Shown here: positions 36,001 to 46,400 of the stretch, piece after piece
Layout of the letters: each line of letters begins with the position of its first letter
How positions within the stretch are numbered: the stretch's first letter is position 1
Source of the DNA: Beta vulgaris subsp. vulgaris
Lineage: Eukaryota; Streptophyta; Magnoliopsida; Caryophyllales; Amaranthaceae
Direction of reading: 5' to 3'
Assembly: GCF_026745355.1 (NCBI RefSeq)
Contig: NC_079202.1
Span: 54,106,709-54,170,708 of the forward strand
Length of the DNA stretch: 64,000 nucleotides
Notes under the pieces: model-generated
The model's database searches: none
Seen by the model: only the letters and a program-made list of their open reading frames with translations
Told to the model about the DNA's origin: nothing
Position numbers and translations under genes: made by a program

Positions 36001-37145
36001 CCATCCACTGTCTTGTAATTAGGCAGGAAACAAGGCTGTACATTAGTTCCCTCATCCGCTACTTCTGGCACTTCAACTTTAATAGCATAAGCAGGCTTGT
36101 TCAGACAAAGCATACCACTATCTTTCCCTGCACTTGGTAGTTCAGGGTTCACAACTAGCATCTTCAGAAACTCTTCATATCCATCCATTGTCTTGTGATT
36201 TGGCAGGAAACAAGGCTGTACACTAGTTCCCTCATTCACTACTTCTGGCACTTCAACTGGAATAGCAAAAGCAGGTTCGCCCAGACAAAGCATACCACTA
36301 TCTTTCCATGCAGTTGGTAGTTCAGGGTCCACAACTGGCATCTCCAGCAACTCTTCATTTCCATATATTGTCTTGTGATTCGGCGGGAAACAAGGTTGTG
36401 CACTAGTTTCCTCACCCAATACTTCTGGCACTTCAACTTTAATAGCATAAGCAGGCTCATTCAGACAAAGCATGCCACTATCTTTCCCTGCACTTGGTAG
36501 TTCAGGGTTCACAACTAGCATCTTCAGAAACTCTTCATATCCATCCATTGTCTTGTGATTTGGCAGGAAACAAGGGTGTACACTAGTTCCCTCATTCACT
36601 ACTTCTGGCACTTCAACTGGAATAGCACAAGCAGGTTCGCCCAGACAAAGCATACCACTATCTTTCCATGCAGTTGATAGTTCAGGGTCCACAACTGCCA
36701 TCTCCAGCAACTCTTCATTTCCATACATTGTCTTGTGATTCGGCAGGAAACAAGGTTGTACACTAGTTCCCTCACCCACTACTTCTGGCACTTCAACTTT
36801 AATAGCACAAGCAGGCTCGTTCAGATGAAACATAAAACTATCTTTCCATGCACTTGGTAGTTCTGGGTTCAAAACTGGCATCTCCAGAAAGTTAACATGT
36901 CCATCCACTGTTTTGTAATTCGGCGGGAAATGAGGCTGTACACTAGTTCCCTCGTCCACTACTTCTGGCATTTTAACTTTAATAGCATAGGCAGGCTCTT
37001 TCATATGAAGCATACGAGCATCTTTCCATGTACTTGGTAGTTTAGGGTTCACAAGAGGCATCTCCAACAATTCTTCACATTTCACTGAGGGGGAGATCAG
37101 CATAGAATTACCTCCATCATCACACAACATCTCCTCTGGGCTCAT
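33087..37145 (-). CDS. SUVH: SUVH5/6-type histone H3 lysine-9 methyltransferase with long N-terminal repeat array
   Basis: SUVH proteins bind methylated DNA through an SRA domain and methylate H3K9. The frame is uninterrupted, 1352 aa from ATG 37143-37145 (MSPEEML); sequence upstream lacks an ATG. Residues ~22-680 are eleven 60-aa repeats. A Cys cluster (CPSCKRDFP...CDC) lies at ~690-710. SRA spans ~885-1045 (GPVPGVEVGD, SGIDF, DVLIYTGQGGN, YDGLYSVNRYW). Pre-SET starts ~1115 (PKGCDCKDGC, CKCPPTCHNR). SET has SRGWGVR, FVNHSCSPNLFAQN (~1278) and ELTYHYNY (~1319). Post-SET is CYCGSSECTGRMY. Pre-SET, SET and post-SET are all present, so it could be active. Oddities are the doubled N-terminus (Arabidopsis SUVH5/6 are about 790 aa) and His for Asp in the ELTYDYNY motif. 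Intronless coding regions are usual in SUVH genes. SUVH5 versus SUVH6 cannot be decided by eye. Confidence 0.93.
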   Translation of the reverse strand: MSPEEMLCDDGGNSMLISPSVKCEELLEMPLVNPKLPSTWKDARMLHMKEPAYAIKVKMPEVVDEGTSVQPHFPPNYKTVDGHVNFLEMPVLNPELPSAWKDSFMFHLNEPACAIKVEVPEVVGEGTSVQPCFLPNHKTMYGNEELLEMAVVDPELSTAWKDSGMLCLGEPACAIPVEVPEVVNEGTSVHPCFLPNHKTMDGYEEFLKMLVVNPELPSAGKDSGMLCLNEPAYAIKVEVPEVLGEETSAQPCFPPNHKTIYGNEELLEMPVVDPELPTAWKDSGMLCLGEPAFAIPVEVPEVVNEGTSVQPCFLPNHKTMDGYEEFLKMLVVNPELPSAGKDSGMLCLNKPAYAIKVEVPEVADEGTNVQPCFLPNYKTVDGNEEFLDMPVVNPERPSSWDGTVMLHLNESAYATKVKVTELADEGTSVRPCCMQSHKTVDGNEESLQMPVVNHELPIPWEDTNMFQLNESAYGIKVEVPEVADEGNNVQPCFLPNHKTMGENEELADMPVVNPELPSSWDGTGMLHLNEPAYAIKVEVTEVASEGTIVQPCCLQNQKTVDGNEELLEMPVVKHKLPNPREDTNMFHLNVPGSAIKVEVPEVVDEGTSVQPCFLPNHNTVDGNEELQEMPVVNCKLPSGEKDTGMLHSNKPAYAIKVEVADDPNVVNVGTSEQPCFLPNHPIPPNLVQKEVMCPSCKRDFPVSGLPASCDCKLPRLGDMQDKHLSQCETNSNIFKEAVMNDVNQIKEEHDADNAFKDKIQHVVSPGKRGVKPKDTSKAHIRACVVGKLHETRGQKEVFIDNNDDEQETGVEWNCAGNNRCNLSPMTNDARRKVRGTLRLFHGVLRKLVQAQEKKKMGRVDASLQLHAALKIFKDHGKYINTKKRMGPVPGVEVGDLFNYRVELDIIGLHKPIQSGIDFIKLDDEYVAISIVASGRYDNDMVNSDVLIYTGQGGNVAGGCKQLEDQKLERGNLALKNSIDKKNLVRVIQGFKERKMTGGVRTTIPSYIYDGLYSVNRYWQESGRHGMLIYKFELRRVPHQPEITWNKVKQSKKSKKRKGRCVDDILQDKETPICAEISKGEKTPIFAVNTIDNEKPPSFTYITEVIYPDWCRPIPPKGCDCKDGCLDSLRCACSLKNGGEIPYNYGGVIVEEKSLVYECGPSCKCPPTCHNRVSQHGIKLPLDVFKTESRGWGVRCLSSISCGSFVCEYIGELLDDKEAEERIDNDGYLFDIGQNYNDPTLRDGLSALIPDMPSSCSDVVENIGFTLDARIYGNVGRFVNHSCSPNLFAQNVLYDHEDKRIPHIMFFAAENIPPLQELTYHYNYTIGQVLDSEGNIKKKSCYCGSSECTGRMY
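35105..37085 (-). repeat. 180-bp coding tandem repeat, 11 copies, in the SUVH N-terminus
   Basis: The string ccatccactgtcttgtgatt and close variants recur exactly every 180 bp (35281, 35461, 35641, 35821, 36001, 36181, 36361, 36541, 36721, 36901). The encoded unit is 60 residues, roughly EELLEMPVVNPELPS, then W(K/E)DSGMLHLNEPAYA, IKVEVPEVVDEGTSVQ and PCFLPNHKTVDGN. All copies keep the reading frame. Units 3-4 and 5-6 form two nearly identical 360-bp blocks (36121-36480 and 36481-36840), and units 7-8 and 9-10 show the same alternation. Confidence 0.95.
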
Positions 37146-37164
37146 TTTCTCTCCTTTCTGAACC

Positions 37165-39457
37165 CTATTAAAGAAAGATGAATTCAATTAATCCACATCC
37201 TATTCCATTTTCAATACAAAAAGGAATAACTCAGTAACTTGACAAGGAAGACAAGTTAAATTCAATTAGATAATTGTATTAGTATCGCTATCCTTTTAAC
37301 ATGTATGTGAACAGTAAACGTGTTTAAGTACATATTTTATATATGTATGGATTTGATGTCAGAAGTCCTCATTCAAACAGAATATGAAAAGAATCTAGTC
37401 CATATATTTATGAATGAATATTTGTTAATCCCTTCCTTTTATACACGCACTTTTCCCATTTACTACCTTCAAAAAAAAAAAGAAAGGTCTTCAGACATTT
37501 AACGTCCAACCCGCACAAAAACAAGTTGAGTGCTTCGGTAGTAGTCTGGTAGACGAGCAACTTTTAAGCCCCACATAAAGAATACTTGAAAGCTTCGTTT
37601 AGTTCCTGTGACCTTTTGTACCGATAGGCGATAGTTTTCCTTCGCCTTTCTCTTTCTTTTGAAAAAGGTTTTCATATACCTTTCATTTATCACCTATCAT
37701 TAGCCTTCTTTTACAAGGTCAGCTTTCTGCCCTCCCCCTCATGTTCATCTGGACTACACTTTTTATTTTGGTATAACAAAAGGTTTTAATGAAACTGATT
37801 ATCTGTGAAAAAGGTTGTTTGTAAAGGTATGAAAGTTCATAATCTTAAGTTAAGGTCAATTTCCATACAACATAACAAATTTAATATATCGATTCATTGG
37901 GAAAATCATCTCTATAATTTGAAATTTTTTAAACTTAGCACTTATCAGAAAAGGAAAACACTAAAAGTTGCACGATTCACAAGATTGTCTTTCTTTACAC
38001 CCAACAATACCTGTTTTAGCTACACGTCATCCCTCAATTCATAGTCAATATTGTGTCATGGATTTTAAACGGCCCAAAGTTATAAGTGTAACTCGGAATC
38101 TCGGATAACCTTAGCACCCCTGTATGCGGAGAAGTTGTACTATGTCTACTGCCCTAAGATCCAAAAACGGGATTTATAGCTACAATTAAATATCAAAGAT
38201 AGAGTGACCACGGTTGTTGACGTAAACTTGTCTTCAATGGATCCTCATTAAGACATATAGATTATACTCATTCCAAATTTCCAATCAGACTCATTAAGCC
38301 CTCCAATGGATCCTTGTTAATGGACTTAGATTGTACTCCTTACGATAACCAGATTCATTAGTCACTATGCTCAGTATTTTAGAAAGTAAAAACTATTCTT
38401 TGTGCCAATTCAGGCTCGCGCTCAAAGTTTGGACATTTAATACTCCATTACCTGTCACCACTCGCCATCAAAGTCAACTACTACTCTACCGTTGAAGTTG
38501 ACACGATATAGTTTTAATTGATGTGCCAACAGCACAAAGGTCATACAATCCATTAAGATAGAAACAACCATAGTGTGTGCTGAACATTTTTTAATTCTAG
38601 TTGAGGTTTGTGACACATATTAGCTTTAGAATTACTATGGTTGAAGGGTTTAGTGTTACTCCCAGTTGGAAATCTTCAATCCACCACCGCATAGGTTGAC
38701 ATGAAAGTAAGGTAGTCAAACCGCTCTATCCCACCAAAATTCACAATATGCACATTAAAAGGGGAAACCTTATTACTTCATTCCAGCAACAATGCTTACA
38801 ATGGCCAAACAAGCCAAAATCCTATACATATAGGAGGGAGGTCCCTACTACTTCCTCCATTTCAATTCAATTGCAACAAAGAGTATTGCACAAGTATGTT
38901 GTTAATTGGATCCTAAAACCATTGCTATCATGGTTCATGTCACATTGAAGTTTTACGTAGCTCTTCTTCTTAGAAACATCATTCCGCAACTCGCGTATAG
39001 CACAAGTGGATCTATATCCCTTAATATACCCAAACCATGAAACCCTTGCTTTTCTCATTCAGTCATTCTCCATCAATTTATCTTAGAATGTTTTCATATC
39101 TCTTCAAATAGATGAAATCTTTTATAGAAAAATGAGTACAAAACAATGAATTTAAAACCCTATTGACAATTTTTCATGCATACAAATAGAAAAGGCAATG
39201 TGTGAAAAATGCCACATAAAAATTAAAACAAAAATAATTAAAAACAAAAAAGCCACAATCAATTTACCTTTGTTACAATAACTCTACAGAATCCCGAATT
39301 CATGTCTCAATTAATCAAATTAGTAGCTCATGAACTAATAATGATAATTCAACACATCAAATTTAAGCCAATAAGTAAGAAATAGTAGTAACCCACAAAT
39401 AAAAGCAAAAAGAAAATCATGGAATTTTAAAAAAATAAAATGAAAGGAGGAAATTAC
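37165..39457 (-). other. Probable 5'-UTR intron of the SUVH gene
   Basis: On the minus strand an acceptor-like TTTCTTTAATAG ends 19 nt before the ATG. A donor-like CCG|GTAATTT lies at 39457/39456. The 39458-39600 stretch would be the non-coding first exon. This is inference from splice-like signals and from SUVH genes often having a 5'-UTR intron. The interval contains no gene; one LINE-like scrap lies at 38950-39075. Confidence 0.4.
38950..39075 (-). pseudogene. Decayed RTE-type LINE scrap
   Basis: The minus-strand translation DKLMEN, stop, MRKARVSWFGYIKG resembles the KMRENRLSWFGHVKRR motif of the LINE at 30741-31688, interrupted by a stop. The rest is unrecognisable. Low confidence because the match is short. 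Confidence 0.35.
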
Positions 39458-40057
39458 CGGGATAATCATTAATTTGATTAGAAGAATAGAATGTCGACGA
39501 GAGTATCCGGTGATGGTGTGTTGTCAAACTTCGAAGTTGCGCAGTATCAACGACAAGAACAAGAGACTAGTTTCATGTTTTGCAGAGGTTGAGTTAGTTA
39601 GGATTTAGGAGTGAGAAAAATAGGTATTCCGTATTATAATGACAATATGATGGTTTTAATTAACTCATTTGTTAAACTCCGTGATTTTTTTTTCTATTAA
39701 CGTCATGTATTTTTGTATAAAAATACAAAGGTCTTTCCTTCTCTTTTCTCTCCATTCCCCATTCCATCCCCCTCCATTCCTCCTCACCTTTTTCATTCCC
39801 TCTCATCTTTTACTCTCTATCTCATCCCTTCTATTTCTTCCGTTGAAGGACTACGAGATTTTTAAAGAATTTTGACAATTCACATTTTTCAACGACTTCA
39901 AGTTTTTTACCATCTCGATATATTACTAAGAAAATGCTAATGTAATTTAAATTTTTTTCGAATAAATATGACAGAATGTCTTCAACATGACGCTTCGAAA
40001 AACTTAGCACGATACATGGGGTTTAGTGTAATCATTTTTTGTTTCAGTTTCTAACTT

Positions 40058-40174
40058 AAAAGAATTAAAAGTAAAGTTATTAATTCTAGAAAATTTATTT
40101 AGAATTAGAGATATGCACATACAAGTTTCAAAATAATTTTTTTTAGAATTAATAACTTTACTTTTAATTCTTTT
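40058..40174. repeat. Perfect 30-bp inverted repeat (hairpin)
   Basis: The arm at 40058-40087 (begins aaaagaattaaaagtaaag) is the exact reverse complement of 40145-40174. They are separated by 57 nt. It could be the core of a MITE or an RNA hairpin. No target duplication was evident. Confidence 0.9.
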
Positions 40175-40509
40175 AATAATAGTTGTTAGATGTGTTATAG
40201 GGATTTTATGTACTTTACTCTCAGTCAATTCCGTCCTTTTGTTATTACATAGCTTGTTTTTCGTATTTAGTCATTATAAAACTACACATACCAATTTTAA
40301 CGTAGTTAGTATAACTTGTTAATGTAAAACTTTACCAAATTATGAAGTGTATTTGCAATTTTTTCAATATAATTGCTCTTATTTGATAATTTTTCTATAG
40401 GATTAGATCTCTTATAATAATAATAATATTTTTACATACATATAATCCATTTTAATAATTTTACTATTTTACTTATATTTTATTTAATGTTGTATTAGTA
40501 GTATTCAAA

Positions 40510-40680
40510 ACAACAATATCTTACTCACTGTTCAACTGGACGAGTTTATCATAAACATTAGTCTTATGCATTTGCACGCGTTGCATATTCAAAATAGCAA
40601 TATCTTTCTCACTGTTCAGCTGGGCTAGTTTATGATAAACATTAGTCTTATGCATGTGCATGCATTGCGTGCGAAAATTT
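40510..40680. repeat. Tandem duplication, period about 85 bp
   Basis: ctcactgttcaactgg...ataaacattagtcttatgca occurs twice, with gtttatcataaac at 40543 and gtttatgataaac at 40628. Each copy ends with a tgcacgcgttgca- or tgcatgcattgcgtgc-like palindrome, reminiscent of the Helitron hairpins elsewhere in the window. Confidence 0.7.
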
Positions 40681-40844
40681 AAAAAATCTTTTGATATGTA
40701 TTTTTGCTTTACCAAAAGAACAAAATTTGGAGAAGTTGTAATTACAATTCTTCACTTCACAATACTTATTTGTGTTTTTTTGTTTTTAGAAAAAACCCAA
40801 ATTTAGAGAAATTATAGTTGTTTTTTGGAAAATAATTCACAATG

Positions 40845-41360
40845 GTGACCTCGAACTTTTCGAGTTTTCCATTGGTTGCCCTATGTTTTTTTTATTCCCA
40901 CTGTTAACCTTCAATTATTGTTTGACTTCCAAATATGACCTTATATAGTAAAAAAAAACCATTAGTTTTGTTAACTTTTCATTAAAATAAATATTGTTGT
41001 TCGCGTGTTTGAAAATTTTCTAGGTTTGCGTAGCTGCAAATACTGCTCGCGTAAAGTTTTGGGGCACATTTTAGCTTTTAAGGGTCAAATTTAAAGTCTA
41101 AATTGGTTTTCATGCCTAAAAATTGGTCTGTTAAAGAATTGAGTGTCATTTTGGCCCTTAAAGGTCAAATTTGACAAAAACTGACCGGAATCACCTTGGT
41201 TTTTGTGCCAAGAGATTAATTATAATGAAAAGTTAACGGAAAAAAAATGATTTTTTACTCTATAAAGTCACATTTGGGAATAAAATAATAATTAAGGGTT
41301 ACTAATAAGAATAAAAAAAACTTAAGGCCGCCAATGAAAAACTCGAAAAGTTTGAATTCC
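40845..41360. mobile_element. Non-autonomous TIR element with long imperfect inverted repeats
   Basis: Left arm cgaacttttcgagttttcca pairs with right arm tgaaaaactcgaaaagtttg. Complementarity continues imperfectly for over 100 bp: tgttaacttttcatt at 40968-40982 against aatgaaaagttaacg at 41225-41239. It could be a MULE-type or other MITE. Target duplication was not resolved and borders are approximate. Confidence 0.55.
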
Positions 41361-41449
41361 TTTGTTCTTTTCAATTAGGGTACATAGAAGCAGGGGATAC
41401 CAAATCCTCTCGTCTTAAGCTCTTCCAATATACTTCCTTTATTTAGAAA

Positions 41450-42285
41450 CTAGCCTTTATATGCACGCGATGCGTGCGTTAATTTTAAAATTTGTTATTC
41501 TATTAGATACTCCATTCGTACTTGATTTATGATTAAACTTAAATGTGAAAAATTCAACAGTTAGATGAATTTAGATATATTAATTCGCTAATGTAAAAAA
41601 ATAAAAAAGGTTGTGAGTGATTGTTAACATTAATTTTTTGTGAATGAATATTGAACAGAAAGAACAAAAATAATGAGTTGGTTTAACAGAATTAAAGAGT
41701 ATCAAAGGTAGTGAATGTTTTCATGTGCACGTTATCTATGCCATCTTTTTATAAGTATAAATATTTTGTCCATTTAATTTTTGATTGAAGTATTTGATGC
41801 ATTATACCATTTTAAACTTGTTTTAAATGGCAAGTTGGAATGAGAATTTTAAATGATTTGCTTTTGTAATTTTTTTCATTCCATTAATTAGATCATTAAG
41901 GGTATTTTAGTCACTTCAAAAAAGGACACCACACCTCCTCCCTTGGCTTATATAATAGAGATGAATATTGAACGGAAAGATCAAAAATAATGAGTTGGTT
42001 TAACAGAATTAAAGAGTATCAAAGGTAGTGAATGTTCAGACTTTTCATGTGCACGTTATCTATGCCATCTTTTTATAAGGTATAAATATTTTGTCCATTT
42101 AATTTTTGATTGAAGTATTTGATGCATTACCATTTTAAACTTGTTTTAAATGGCAAGTTGGAATGAGAATTTTTAAATGATTTGCTTTTGTAATTTTTTT
42201 CATTCCATTAATTAGATCATTAAGGGTATTTTAGTCACTTCAAAAAAGGACACCACACCTCCTCCCTTGGCTTATATAATAGAGA
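41450..42285 (-). mobile_element. Non-autonomous Helitron with duplicated 5' part
   Basis: Read on the minus strand it begins TCTCTATTATATAAGCC after an A. It ends with hairpin GCACGCATCGCGTGC, 9 nt, then CTAG followed by T. TC start, hairpin and CTRR end between A and T are Helitron hallmarks. The part nearest the 5' end is present twice in tandem (about 41644-41961 and 41962-42285), both ending in the same terminus. No Rep/helicase frame. Confidence 0.7.
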
Positions 42286-42527
42286 TAGTTGCACCATTTC
42301 ATATTTTCACACTTTTATGTTTTCAACCATTAATATCTTTGATTATCAATAAGTAAAAATTATATAAATTGATATTAAGAAAATATATATTAAGACGCAT
42401 GTAATAAGATCCTACATGACCATATTTTTTCTACCATATAAATCATCAAAGACGATCAGAGTATAACATGTGAATAGTAAATAATATGCAAATGGTTCAA
42501 TTATTTCGAAACGGAAAAAATATAGTA

Positions 42528-42709
42528 CTTCATCCGTTTTATAATACTCGCTATACTTTTCATTGCGAGAAGTTTCATATTACTTACTATACTCCTTTTT
42601 TTGACAATAAACTCTCTCTATATCTATCTTCTCACATAAGAATTCTTTCCAAAAATTACCTAGGTTTTTGTAAATTGAAAAGTGTAGCGAGTAATATGAA
42701 ACTAGTAAG
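42528..42709. mobile_element. Stowaway-like MITE upstream of eIF2-gamma
   Basis: Left end CTTCATCCGTTTTATAATAC follows TA. The right end ...GCGAGTAATATGAAACTAGT then aag precedes TA. Internal arms actcgctatacttttca and tgaaaagtgtagcgagt are complementary. It is degenerate. Confidence 0.5.
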
Positions 42710-43241
42710 TAGAATATTTCTTTGAACTCTCTTTTTAAACTCTGTTTCACCACTGCCGTCGCCCGTCGACCAAGACACTATCATTATCAGTCTATCAGTG
42801 ACCGTCTTCCTCCCCCTGTTCGTCGAATTCCAGTTAGAACATCAATAGCACATTTCCATTAAAAAGGTGACTTTGAAATATCTTTTTTCTTTGTTTTTTC
42901 CAATCCAAATTAGGGTTTTTGCACTCACCAATTCTCTTAAGATCTGTTCAATTGTATTATAATTCCACCAAAAATTTGAACTTTCAATTCCCTAAAAAAA
43001 AAAAAGTCGAATTTTGATTAATAGTCATACATTATGATGAAATAAATCGACAACATATTCTATATATTAAGTGGGCCGAAACACAACGAACATTTGTAAT
43101 AGTAAAAACAACAACAGCCGCCATTAAAAGCACACCAGCTTTATTGCCCTGTAAATTTGTAACCTAAATGCCTCAACCATTGTTACGAGAATCAAGCTTT
43201 CTCTCTCTTCAATATCTTCTTCTTCGATCTGAATTCTGAAG

Positions 43242-43416
43242 GTATATTCGCAGAAAACAGAGTAATTAATGGTTTTTTTTTTGTTTCAGAAATATTGGTT
43301 CGATCAATTATGATCATGTGTGATTCTTATGAAATTTTTTTACGGTAGATCGGTGGGTTTATTTGATTTGATTTGATTTTGTAGTTGAATAATGTTTTTA
43401 CGTAATTGCATGGTAG
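43242..43416 (+). other. 5'-UTR intron of the eIF2-gamma gene
   Basis: Donor TGAAG|GTATAT at 43242 and acceptor TGGTAG|GAAG at 43416 frame a 175-nt intron ten bases before the ATG at 43427. The pyrimidine-rich leader ctttctctctcttcaat (43197-43213) upstream looks like a plant 5' UTR. Confidence 0.6.
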
Positions 43417-43426
43417 GAAGTTGAAT

Positions 43427-46400
43427 ATGGCTCGGAAAGGTCTTATGGATCAAAAGTTGAGTATGTTGGATGTGAATAAACTACATCCTCTTTCACCTGA
43501 AGTCATTTCTCGTCAAGCCACTATTAATATTGGTAAATTCTTTATACGTTTGTTTATTCACAAATGAAATCTACTATGATAATTCCATTGTTTTTTTTTA
43601 ACCAAAACTCTCTTCATATTATGGGTAGGAACTATTGGTCATGTGGCTCATGGAAAGTCTACAGTTGTGAAGGCTATATCTGGAGTTCAGGTCATTTTTA
43701 CCCTTTATCTCTCATTCTTTATATGTTCGGAAAAGGGCTCGTTTGTTATCGTGTTTTTTTGTGTTGAGTTTCCAGTTTTTTGAAAATCATAAAAAGTAGT
43801 TGCTAATTTTCTATGGTTAGTTTTTGAAATTGATATATTTAGTACTTTAGTAAAAGTATGACTAACTTTTAAGTTTATTATACTCGTATATCATATGACT
43901 TTTATATTCATAAAACCAAAAACGGATAATAATGCCGAACGGGCCCTAAGATATTGCTAGTAGTATGATACTGGCCGAAATTAGATGAAGCATATATGAG
44001 CTTGTCATTTGGATTCAGTCTTTAATGTTGTGATATTTATCTTTTATGCAGACTGTAAGATTCAAGAATGAGTTGGAGCGTAATATTACTATCAAGCTTG
44101 GTTATGCTAATGCCAAGATATATAAATGTGATGATGAACAATGCCCACGACCTATGTGCTATAAGTATGTTATCTGTTTTACTTTCATAATCTCCTGGTG
44201 TAATGATATGACTTTTGGTTCATTTTGTGCTTTGCCTCTGACTCCTTCTATTGTCTCTTGAAAATTCTTAACTTTGCTAGAATGATGTCAATCTGGTGCC
44301 ATAACTTGTAGAGTTTTTTGTTGAAGATGGATGATATATGTTGGAGTTTAATTCATCCGTTGCAATCTTTTATTTGCTGTTGACATGCTGGCTAAGCTGT
44401 TTTTGCAGGGCATATGGGAGTGGAAAGGAAGATAACCCTATGTGTGATGTACCTGGATTTGAGAATGCTAGGATGAAGCTTCTTAGACATGTGTCCTTTG
44501 TTGATTGCCCGGTAATCTGCTGCTGCAACTAATATCCCCTCCACTAGCCTCTTGCAGGGAGTTTTGGGGCATATTCTCTCAGTTTATATGATATGCCTTT
44601 GATTTCCCATTAATTCTCCATATTTTGAAATGCTTTGAGATTTATAAATCTTTCTAGGACTGCCATTTGACTGCTTTTGGCACCCTTCACTGAGCTGATT
44701 TTTTCATTATTGGCATTATGCTTTTTCCTTGGTAATTATTGTAGTAATATGACTTAACTAGTCAGGTCATCCGTCATTGTATATCCTATAACTAGCAAGA
44801 CTTTTTTTAAAACCTGATTAAGTTGTATGCTTTGTTGTTATTATTGATTTGCTAATATGTGTTGGAGTGATCAAGCTTTATTTTTTTTTCCATGTTTATC
44901 TAGAAAACTTAGATTAATAACATAATAATATACTCTTGAATTATGTGGGACGTCAATGCTAAATCTCTCACCTCCCAATTTTGAAGTTTGGAGTATAATT
45001 CTCATGTCCCCCATCATAGTATTGCTGGGTTGTGTTTTTGTTCCTGGTTTTCTTAAGCAATGAGGTTCTTGTGGGAGCTGAGTTCCATCTCCTGTCCTAG
45101 GCTCATTTGGTAGTTGGGACAGTACATGTAGACTATATCAAACTGAAAATGTGGTCAAGGAGATGGAGCTAATTTATTGATTATTTGAAAAATGAGATTA
45201 CCATCTTTTTTGTTACTGGCCCTGCCGATACCTTTCACCTAGTAGAAGGCATTTGTTATTAGGGTATACTTTCCAAATTTGTTAATTAGTAATTATTACT
45301 TTTTGATGATCAAAGATATTAATGGTTGAAGATATGCATTTGCGAGAATGAAAAGAGAAGTGTTCTATTTAAGTATCACTTAACCTCTACATCCTTTCAT
45401 ATACATTTTCAGGACTTTGATTTGGCACATTAGTCCCCTTTTTCTAATTAAGTGGCATCTATATTGCTAATTGTTTAGGATTCGATAGCCTGTTACACGT
45501 CTGTCTCTGCTCTTAGACCTTGAGCATCTCTATCTTTACAGAAATCCAGTTTTGGTTTAAAAATGTATTTGAAATATTTTGTGGCAGGGTCATGATATTC
45601 TTATGGCTACTATGATTAATGGAGCTGCTATTATGGATGGAGCTTTACTTCTTATTGCTGCTAATGAGAGCTGTCCTCAACCCCAGACTGCTGAGCATCT
45701 TGCTGCAATTGATATCATGCAACTTAAGCATATCATCATCCTCCAAAATAAGGTTGATCTCATCCAAGAAAATGCTGCTGTAAACCAGCATGAAGCTATT
45801 GAGAAATTTATTCAGGTAACTTGTTTTGAATGGTGAGCCAGTTGGCAATCGTCTAAATTCATTTAGTGAATGCTGAAGCTTGTTTCTGATGCATCCGTTG
45901 TTTTCTTCAGGGCACTGCTGCTGAAGCGTCCCCTGTAATTCCAATCTCTGCTCAATTGAAGTACAACATTGATGTTGTGTGTGAATACATTGTGAACAAG
46001 ATTCCTATCCCTGAGAGAAATTTCGTCTCACCGCCAAGTATGATCGTGATCAGGTCATTTGATGTTAACAAACCTGGGTATGAGGTTGATAACGTATGTG
46101 GTGGTGTTGCTGGTGGAAGTATTTTAAAGGTTTCCTTCTTTCTATCATTAGTATCAGCTGTTGGCTGTTTTTTCATTTCAGCATCACTTCTGGATTATAG
46201 ATGAAGTTGGTGCATTATTAGAACATTTAAAGTTTGTAATATTTTGTGAGCTGGTATGCATAGGTGTTCGGGGAGGGTTGTGGAAAGCTCATATTTCAGT
46301 TATATTGTGTCAACTGGGTCAAACCCAGTTGTCTTTTCTAGTATTGTGCATTCCACTCTGCTTTGCATTGACAACCATTGACATATAGTACTTATATTAT

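Larger units (their letters stand above)
39600..43190. other. Intergenic region between the divergent SUVH and eIF2-gamma promoters
   Basis: No gene was seen. It contains a pyrimidine-rich stretch (39730-39840), a perfect inverted repeat, an 85-bp tandem duplication, a TIR element, a Helitron and a Stowaway-like MITE. Confidence 0.6.

Noticed and set aside
35925..36460. Additional plus- and minus-strand frames within the SUVH repeat zone
   Set aside because: They are shadows of the 180-bp repeat, which is open in several frames.
35105..37085. A CRISPR array or centromeric satellite, because of the regular 180-bp period
   Set aside because: There is no repeat-spacer layout, the frame is open throughout and leads into SRA and SET domains; it is protein-coding.
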